A stretch of DNA of 64,000 bases from JAAEPI01 sp964352625 (lineage in GTDB: Bacteria > Bacteroidota > Bacteroidia > Cytophagales > Cyclobacteriaceae). The stretch is from positions 186,001 to 250,000 of the forward strand of contig CAYGSD010000004.1 of NCBI GenBank assembly GCA_964352625.1, in the 5' to 3' direction. Position numbers and translations under genes: made by a program. The notes below the pieces were generated by a model, which was not told the DNA's origin, did not search any database, and worked only from the letters and a program-made list of their open reading frames with translations. Of this stretch, positions 58,511 through 64,000 are shown piece after piece; positions within the stretch are counted from its first letter, which is position 1, and each line of letters begins with the position of its first letter.

Positions 58511-60577
58511 ATGCCCACACTAAAGACTACACCCAAAAAACAAGAAAAATCGACAATTGATTGGAAGGCGATCGCCCTGAAGATGCTCACATCACGAGCC
58601 ATGGACGATCTTGAGGAAAACACCCTCGTTCCAGAAAAGAAGGTTCTTTATCAATTCTCAGCGCGTGGACATGAGTTGGGTCAGTTGATCCTTGCAGATT
58701 TATTGGATCACAAAAAAGACGCGGCAAGTGCCTACTACCGCTCTCGTCCACTTATGCTAGGTCTGGGCCTTTCCGTGGAGGATGCTTTATCGGCTCCACT
58801 TACCAGATCGGGAGGATACAGCGATGGTCGTGATATCGGGGTAGTTTGTAACATGCCCAAATCGGATCGTGGTTGTGTGGTGATACCGATGGCCGGAGAT
58901 GTGGGGTCTCAATATACACCGGGCATTGGCTGGGCGCAGAGCATTCAATACTATTCTGAGAGTCTGAAGGACAAGGACTACAAAAATTCAATGGTGGCCA
59001 TTTTGGGAGGTGATGGCTCGGTAGCTACCAATGGATTTTGGTCCGCTTTGACAATTGCCACCACACAAAAACTACCCGTTTTGTTCTACATCGAGGACAA
59101 TGGGTACGGCATTTCTGTTACTTCCGAATTTCAAACACCAGGCGCCAACATAGCGGATAATTTGGCCTCATTCAAGAACCTTGAAATTCTTCAAGGGAGT
59201 GGGACTAATCCTGAAGAGGCGCTAAAACAGATGAAAGCTGGAGTGAATCATGTACGCTCTGGAAAGGGGCCGGCAATGGTGCGATTGACCGTACCGCGTC
59301 TGAATGGTCACTCTTACCAAGACAATCAAGCCTATAAGCCCGAAGAATTGGTCAAGGAGGAGCAAGCCAACGATCCATTGGATTCGATGAAGAAGATGTT
59401 TTCCGATAAGGAGTGGAAAGCATTAGAGAAGGAAGCGCAAAAAATAGTTGATGATTCAGTGAAAGCGGCATTGGCTCGTCCTGCACCGGATACTTCCATC
59501 ACACAAAAATTTGTCTTCTCAGAAGACGAGGTGCAGGATATTGGAGGGCTAAGGCCGTCTGGTCATAAGTTTCCAAAAAGCTCCGAAGAGCCAACTCCGG
59601 AGAAGCAGCGAATCAACATTGGCGAGGCGATCAATAGAGCGTTGGATTATGAGCTGGAGACCAATAAGAAACTGTTGGTTTTCGGAGAGGATGTGGGGAT
59701 GAAAGGAGGCGTACACGCGGTGACCATGGGCTTGCAGACCATGCATGGCGAAGATCGTGTTTTTGACACGAGTTTGTCAGAGGAAGGAATCATCGGCCGA
59801 GCCGTGGGCATGGCCATGGCGGGCTTGATGCCGGTTGCGGAAATCCAATTTAGAAAGTACGCCGATCCGGCGATGGAGCAATTGAACAACTGCGGTACGA
59901 CGCGATGGAGAACGGCCAACCGATTTGCCGCACCTATCGTGGTGCGAATGCCCGGAGGATTTGCGAAGGTGGGCGACCCGTGGCACTCAGTCACCAATGA
60001 AGTGATGTTTGCCCATGCCATTGGCTGGCAGGTGGCCTTCCCAAGCAATGCGCAAGATGCGGTGGGGTTGCTTCGGTCCGCCATGCGCTCAGATAATCCT
60101 ACGATGTTTTTCGAGCACCGAAACTTAAATGATAACCGCTACGCTCGCCGACCTTATCCGGGAGATGAGTTTGTAGTGCCATTCGGGAAGGCAAATCTGC
60201 TAAAAGAGGGAGCGGACATCACTTTGGTCACGTGGGGCGCGATGTGTGAGCGTTGCGAAGCGGCAGTTGATGAGACCGGAATCTCAGCAGACGTTCTCGA
60301 TCTTCGAACCATCATGCCATGGGACAAAGAGGCTGTTTTAAACTCCATCAAGAAAACCAATCGCTGCTTGATTGTGCATGAGGACGCCATGACGGCCGGG
60401 TTCGGAGCGGAGATTGCTGCAGTGCTGGCTTCAGAAGGTTTCAGCTTCTTAGATGCTCCAGTTGAGCGACTTGCCATGCCGGACATCCCTCTTCCGCACA
60501 ATGTTCCACTGATGGAATCTGTGGTGCCGAGCGTGGAGAAGATTGCGGAGAAGATGAGGGGGATAGTTGGGTTTTAA
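58511..60577 (+). CDS. 2-oxoacid dehydrogenase E1, alpha and beta subunits fused
   Basis: Thiamine-diphosphate-dependent decarboxylation of a 2-oxoacid and transfer of the acyl group to lipoyl-E2. Residues about 20-330 are E1-alpha (RGHELGQLIL, GDGSVATNGFWSAL of the ThDP site, FYIEDNGYGIS); residues about 365-688 are E1-beta (INIGEAINRALDYEL, VFGEDVGMKGGVHAVTMGLQ, FDTSLSEEGIIGRAVGMAM). The total of 688 residues is the usual size of the fused form in Bacteroidota. Branched-chain 2-oxoacids are the likeliest substrates, not proven. Confidence 0.92.
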   Translation: MPTLKTTPKKQEKSTIDWKAIALKMLTSRAMDDLEENTLVPEKKVLYQFSARGHELGQLILADLLDHKKDAASAYYRSRPLMLGLGLSVEDALSAPLTRSGGYSDGRDIGVVCNMPKSDRGCVVIPMAGDVGSQYTPGIGWAQSIQYYSESLKDKDYKNSMVAILGGDGSVATNGFWSALTIATTQKLPVLFYIEDNGYGISVTSEFQTPGANIADNLASFKNLEILQGSGTNPEEALKQMKAGVNHVRSGKGPAMVRLTVPRLNGHSYQDNQAYKPEELVKEEQANDPLDSMKKMFSDKEWKALEKEAQKIVDDSVKAALARPAPDTSITQKFVFSEDEVQDIGGLRPSGHKFPKSSEEPTPEKQRINIGEAINRALDYELETNKKLLVFGEDVGMKGGVHAVTMGLQTMHGEDRVFDTSLSEEGIIGRAVGMAMAGLMPVAEIQFRKYADPAMEQLNNCGTTRWRTANRFAAPIVVRMPGGFAKVGDPWHSVTNEVMFAHAIGWQVAFPSNAQDAVGLLRSAMRSDNPTMFFEHRNLNDNRYARRPYPGDEFVVPFGKANLLKEGADITLVTWGAMCERCEAAVDETGISADVLDLRTIMPWDKEAVLNSIKKTNRCLIVHEDAMTAGFGAEIAAVLASEGFSFLDAPVERLAMPDIPLPHNVPLMESVVPSVEKIAEKMRGIVGF

Positions 60578-61026
60578 TCCAAGCTCTTAACTCCTGAAAC
60601 ATGTGAATTTATGGCCTTCCACTGATCATTAACCTTGATTAGTGAATTACTAGATTGATAAATTGTTTCAGAAGTATCAGTTAATATGTGACCAGTTCCG
60701 CAGATAATGGCCGTTCCATTTTTGAAAATATCCAGCCGCTTTATTTCATAATAAAATGAGTCAGGTGGGGTCGGGTTGGTTTTTAGATAGTCTATTTCGT
60801 CTTGCTTTTTGTACCAACCTCCAGACTGATCAATCAATCCAAACTCTTCGTGCAGAATGCTTTTTAGCAAAGAAGTATCTGCCGTGTGATAGGCTTTTGG
60901 CCAATAGTGTTCTTTGAGTTTGCGAAGGTCTAAGGTGTCTTGTCTTGTGATTTCAAAATGCGAGGATTGCGTGGCAGTTCCACAAGAGGTGATGACCAAT
61001 GCTGTTAGGATCCATAGAATTTTCAT
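60574..61026 (-). CDS. Lipoprotein with SnoaL/NTF2-like (DUF4440-like) domain
   Basis: A 150-residue protein with a lipoprotein signal (MKILWILTALVITSC, Cys15). The mature part resembles a cone-shaped NTF2/SnoaL fold: YHTADTSLLKSILHEEFGLIDQSGGWYKKQDEIDYL, then ETIYQSSNSLIKVNDQWKAINSHVS. Such domains often bind small molecules or act as carriers; function unknown. Its end overlaps the convergent E1 gene by 4 bp. Confidence 0.75.
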   Translation of the reverse strand: MKILWILTALVITSCGTATQSSHFEITRQDTLDLRKLKEHYWPKAYHTADTSLLKSILHEEFGLIDQSGGWYKKQDEIDYLKTNPTPPDSFYYEIKRLDIFKNGTAIICGTGHILTDTSETIYQSSNSLIKVNDQWKAINSHVSGVKSLD

Positions 61027-61115
61027 TTCGTAATTTTTTGGTTGAAAAGTGCTAACGTTAACTTTTCAGTGATGGATGTTAACAAGGTGTTAATCCTGAT
61101 GCCTAATTTCACGAC

Positions 61116-61469
61116 ATGAAAAAAGCCTACTATCTCGCCACCTGCGATACCTGCACCAGAATCATGAAAGACCTTGGCACTTTGCTCGATGATTTCGAAA
61201 AAAGAGAAATCAAATCTGAGGCAATCACGCTAGAGGAGGTAGATGAAATGAAGGGGCGATCGGGCACCTATGAATCGCTTTTTTCTCGTAGGGCACTGAA
61301 GTTTCGTTCCATGGGATTAGCGGATAAGGATCTCAGCGAGGAGGACTACCGAAAACTGATCAGTGAAGAGTATACCTTCTTGAAACGTCTGGTCTTTATA
61401 GTGGATGATCAGATTTTTGTCGGAAACAGTAAGAAGGTCATCGACACCCTCAAGGTGGCTCTGAGCTAA
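61116..61469 (+). CDS. ArsC/Spx-family thioredoxin-fold protein
   Basis: A 117-residue protein beginning MKKAYYLATCDTCTRIMKDLG, with a C-x-x-C pair (Cys10, Cys13) at the position of the ArsC/Spx active site, and a C-terminal FLKRLVFIVDDQIFVGNSKKVIDTLK like the family's last strand and helix. The arsenate-reductase arginine trio is not evident, so arsenate reduction is doubtful. Its stop codon overlaps that of the convergent DUF5522 gene. Confidence 0.8.
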   Translation: MKKAYYLATCDTCTRIMKDLGTLLDDFEKREIKSEAITLEEVDEMKGRSGTYESLFSRRALKFRSMGLADKDLSEEDYRKLISEEYTFLKRLVFIVDDQIFVGNSKKVIDTLKVALS

Positions 61470-61633
61470 TCTTTCTTTCTTCCTTTCACATTTTCATAGT
61501 CATACGGACAGTGCCTGCACTTACGTCCGCAGCAAAAGCCTCGGCGCTTATGATAGGCCTCAGTGAAAACAATCAGGCCATTCTCCATGTAGTAGAGTTC
61601 TTGGTCTTTTCCCTTGTCTTCATTGGTGCTCAT
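61466..61633 (-). CDS. DUF5522 cysteine-rich mini-protein
   Basis: A 55-residue reading frame from the ATG at 61633: MSTNEDKGKDQELYYMENG, then FTEAYHKRRGFCCGRKCRHCPYDYENV. The CC-x3-C-x2-C cluster and the CPYD ending are the marks of the DUF5522 family, small Bacteroidota and Proteobacteria proteins likely to bind a metal. It is convergent with the ArsC-like gene and shares four bases with it. Function unknown. Confidence 0.85.
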   Translation of the reverse strand: MSTNEDKGKDQELYYMENGLIVFTEAYHKRRGFCCGRKCRHCPYDYENVKGRKKD

Positions 61634-61680
61634 CTTCTAAATCTTTAATCTTGTAGTTCAATCGATTTAAACGCAAACCT

Positions 61681-62946
61681 ATGGAGGAAATGACAATGAC
61701 TAGCACGGATTTAATGCAATTGGAGGACAAGCACGGGGCTCATAATTATCATCCGCTTCCTGTCGTTTTGGCGAAGGGTGAAGGAGTGCATGTTTGGGAT
61801 GTGGAAGGAAAGCAATATTACGATTTCCTCTCGGCCTACTCAGCAGTAAATCAGGGGCATTGCCATCCTAAAATCGTTGAAGCATTGACTGATCAAGCCA
61901 AAACGTTGACCTTGACTTCTCGAGCATTTTACAACGCAGAGCTTGGTCTTTTTGAGAAATACATCACCGACTATTTCGGTTTCGACAAAGTGTTGCCAAT
62001 GAACACAGGGGCTGAAGCAGTGGAAACGGCCATCAAGATTTGTCGAAAGTGGGCATACGACAAGAAAGGAATTGCCGAGGATCAAGCCAAAATCATAGTT
62101 TGCTCTAACAACTTTCATGGCCGTACAACGACCATCATTTCATTTTCCAACGACCCTGACAATAGCAACTTCGGACCCTACACGGATGGCTTTGTTAGCA
62201 TCGAATACAGCGATATCGAGGCTTTGGAGAGGGCACTGGAAGACCCGAATGTAGCAGGATTCATGGTAGAGCCAATTCAAGGGGAGGCTGGTGTAGTGGT
62301 GCCTGAGGCGGGCTACATGAAAGCAGCGAAGGAAGCTTGTGCTAAGAAAAATGTGTTGTTCATCGCCGATGAAGTGCAAACGGGAATCGGCAGAACCGGA
62401 GCTTTGCTCAGATCGTGTGGAGATTGCTCCTGTGCAGGTCATTGTGAAAAACAGGCTACCTATGTGCAACCAGATATTTTGATTCTTGGAAAAGCGCTTT
62501 CGGGTGGGGCGTATCCGGTATCGGCGGTTTTGGCGGCCGACGAAATTATGGAGGTTATCAAGCCCGGTCAGCACGGAAGTACTTTCGGTGGAAATCCGGT
62601 GGCGGCTCGTGTAGCGATTGCGGCCTTGGATGTGATACGAGATGAAAAGCTGACTCAGAATGCCCGAAGACTGGGGGATATTTTCAGAGAGAGAATGAAT
62701 GCCTTGATTGCCAAGACGGACATGGTGAAGTTGGTTCGAGGCAAAGGGTTGTTGAATGCCATTGTAATTAATGATTCACCAGACAGCAGCACGGCATGGG
62801 ATCTTTGTGTGAAAATGAAGGAGAATGGACTGCTTGCGAAACCTACCCATGGAAATATCATTCGCTTCGCCCCTCCTTTGGTGATGACAGAAGAGCAACT
62901 TCACGAATGCTGCGACATCATCGAGAAGACGATTTTGGAGTTTTAA
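61681..62946 (+). CDS. rocD: Ornithine--oxo-acid aminotransferase
   Basis: Transfers the delta-amino group of ornithine to 2-oxoglutarate, giving glutamate semialdehyde. A 421-residue class III PLP aminotransferase: KHGAHNYHPLPVVLAKGEGV, the SAYSAVNQGHCHPKI motif that marks the ornithine group, MNTGAEAVETAIKICRKW, and DILILGKALSGGAYPVSAVLA with the PLP lysine. A short cysteine-rich insert (RSCGDCSCAGHCEKQATY, about 241-258) lies before this; it is seen in some Bacteroidota members and could bind a metal. Confidence 0.93.
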   Translation: MEEMTMTSTDLMQLEDKHGAHNYHPLPVVLAKGEGVHVWDVEGKQYYDFLSAYSAVNQGHCHPKIVEALTDQAKTLTLTSRAFYNAELGLFEKYITDYFGFDKVLPMNTGAEAVETAIKICRKWAYDKKGIAEDQAKIIVCSNNFHGRTTTIISFSNDPDNSNFGPYTDGFVSIEYSDIEALERALEDPNVAGFMVEPIQGEAGVVVPEAGYMKAAKEACAKKNVLFIADEVQTGIGRTGALLRSCGDCSCAGHCEKQATYVQPDILILGKALSGGAYPVSAVLAADEIMEVIKPGQHGSTFGGNPVAARVAIAALDVIRDEKLTQNARRLGDIFRERMNALIAKTDMVKLVRGKGLLNAIVINDSPDSSTAWDLCVKMKENGLLAKPTHGNIIRFAPPLVMTEEQLHECCDIIEKTILEF

Positions 62947-63030
62947 GTCGTAAGTCAAATAGGGTCTCGTTAGTATGAGTTAAAATTGGAATGATTTTTT
63001 CATGTTGGGTTTTTACTAACCGTCAGGCCT

Positions 63031-64000
63031 ATGAGATCGATATACTTTATAAGTCTCCTCACGTTTTTCGTTCAAGTTGTATTTACTCAGAATAGTGATC
63101 CAAGAATATCCCAACTCCCAGAGATTAGAGGGGTTAGTTGTGATAGTGCTCTTGTTGTAGGAAAAAGTATTCAATTGGACAGTGCCTTGTTCACTCCCGT
63201 CCAGAATGCTCAACTAAACTTTGAGATGGGTGCAACCAACTACTGCGTTGGAGATTATGAAGCGTCCCTGAAATATTATCAGCGAGCCCTTGATTTCTTT
63301 GACTCGGAAAAGTCTTTCCAAAAGGCAGTAGAAATTCTGAATCTGATCGGGACTCTTCAAAAGAAACAGGGCAATATGGATATGGCGCTTGACTATTTCC
63401 AACAAGGTTTAGAAAAGGCAGAAATGGCGGATGACCTTATTGGACAAGGAAATAGCTTGAACAATATTGGGTTGGTTTATTTACAAACTGATCGACCGAA
63501 CGAGGCGCTTGACTATTTTCTTAGCTCAACGGATTTCAAGAGTCAAGCGAATGACACAATCGGGTTAAGTTATAATTACGACAACCTTGGGATGGTGTCT
63601 ACACAACTTGAAGATTTCGATGCTGCCGAAAGATATTTCCTTCAGGCAGGTGAGTACAAAAAACTAATCGGTGATGAAACTGGCTATGCCATTGTCCAAA
63701 ACAACATAGGAGAAATGTTGATTCAAGCGGGCAAATCGAGTCAAGCTGAGCCTTATTTCTTGAAAGCCTTGGAAGTAGCTAATCGAACGAATTACCGAGA
63801 TTTCAGACAATATGTCCTGAGTAAACTTGCTGAAGTTCAGGAAAATCAAGGCAATATTGATCAGGCGTATTCCTACTTTAAAAAGCACGTTGCGCTTCGA
63901 GATAGTCTGTTTAATGAACGAAAAAGTGAGCAAATCGCGAATCTTGAGCTAGGGTATCAGACAGAGAAAAAGGAAAGAGAAATTGCAGAGCAACAAGCAG
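63031..64000 (+). CDS. TPR-repeat signalling protein, N-terminal part (truncated by window)
   Basis: Open from the ATG at 63031 to the right edge (323 residues). A signal peptide-like start (MRSIYFISLLTFFVQVVFTQ) is followed by about six tetratricopeptide repeats (for example QGNSLNNIGLVYLQTDRPNEALDYF). The last visible residues, SEQIANLELGYQTEKKEREI, are the linker typical before the membrane helix of Bacteroidota TPR sensor kinases and TPR-LuxR-type regulators. The output domain is outside the window. Confidence 0.8.
   Translation, partial: MRSIYFISLLTFFVQVVFTQNSDPRISQLPEIRGVSCDSALVVGKSIQLDSALFTPVQNAQLNFEMGATNYCVGDYEASLKYYQRALDFFDSEKSFQKAVEILNLIGTLQKKQGNMDMALDYFQQGLEKAEMADDLIGQGNSLNNIGLVYLQTDRPNEALDYFLSSTDFKSQANDTIGLSYNYDNLGMVSTQLEDFDAAERYFLQAGEYKKLIGDETGYAIVQNNIGEMLIQAGKSSQAEPYFLKALEVANRTNYRDFRQYVLSKLAEVQENQGNIDQAYSYFKKHVALRDSLFNERKSEQIANLELGYQTEKKEREIAEQQA

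Overview
The window looks like chromosome of a Bacteroidota bacterium, most likely of the Cytophagales type. The base composition is moderate and the genes are dense. Shine-Dalgarno sequences are lacking, while many genes carry the Bacteroidota promoter element TAnnTTTG shortly upstream of the start. Gene content also fits: DUF5686 and DUF4292 proteins, a DUF5522 mini-protein, an epimerase-type threonine dehydrogenase, a SecA of about 1,100 residues, an S16 with a long acidic tail, and a short starch-synthase-like protein divergent from panC. I see no tRNA, rRNA, CRISPR array, prophage or intact insertion sequence. Both ends cut through genes: a glycosyltransferase-5-like protein on the left and a TPR protein on the right.

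Layout. 1-3.9 kb: pantothenate genes panC-panD, a flippase-like membrane protein, a heptose adenylyltransferase and a membrane zinc peptidase, closed by a strong terminator. 4-6.2 kb: acyl-CoA dehydrogenase and an AraC-type regulator. 6.1-9.7 kb (minus): two Na/phosphate symporter-like proteins with two small membrane proteins. 9.8-18.1 kb (minus): M20 amidohydrolase, SPOR lipoprotein, secA, dapF, and the ribosomal operon rpsP-rimM-trmD-rplS. 18.2-21.5 kb: threonine catabolism (kbl and tdh, divergent) and a crotonase. 21.5-22.1 kb: a RelE-type toxin-antitoxin pair. 22.2-29.8 kb: a long plus-strand envelope cluster (flippase, NDP-sugar pyrophosphorylase, TPR protein, DUF4292 lipoprotein, EnvC-like factor, TatA, LysM lytic transglycosylase). 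29.8-36.2 kb (minus): FkbM methyltransferase, membrane protein, bestrophin, RlmF, an unknown, higBA, a lipoprotein. 36.3-42.2 kb (plus): a large FAD/Fe-S oxidoreductase fusion, an FMN reductase, a sulfotransferase-like protein and two glycosyltransferases. 42.3-44.4 kb (minus): ahcY, birA. 44.4-50.7 kb (plus): rsfS-ftsH-lpxH-unknown, then a glycosyltransferase with a kinase-fold-like partner. 50.7-51.6 kb (minus): phosphoribosyltransferase and Lrp/AsnC regulator. 51.9-64 kb: DUF5686 protein, CAP protein, crotonase with membrane protein, Fic protein, fused 2-oxoacid dehydrogenase E1, small proteins, ornithine aminotransferase and the truncated TPR protein.

Most of this is housekeeping and envelope biology. 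The parts that deserve a second look are: a paired-palindrome control region between the Fic gene and the E1 gene; a kinase-like unknown coupled to a glycosyltransferase; a possible small RNA of about 65 nt facing against its neighbours at 48.4 kb; a higBA module bracketed by near-identical 24-nt repeats; interleaved divergent promoters for the two steps of threonine breakdown; and several genes whose promoter lies so close to the start codon that the mRNA may be leaderless. Promoter, operator and RNA calls are pattern matches made by eye; protein calls rest on recognised motifs and gene order.
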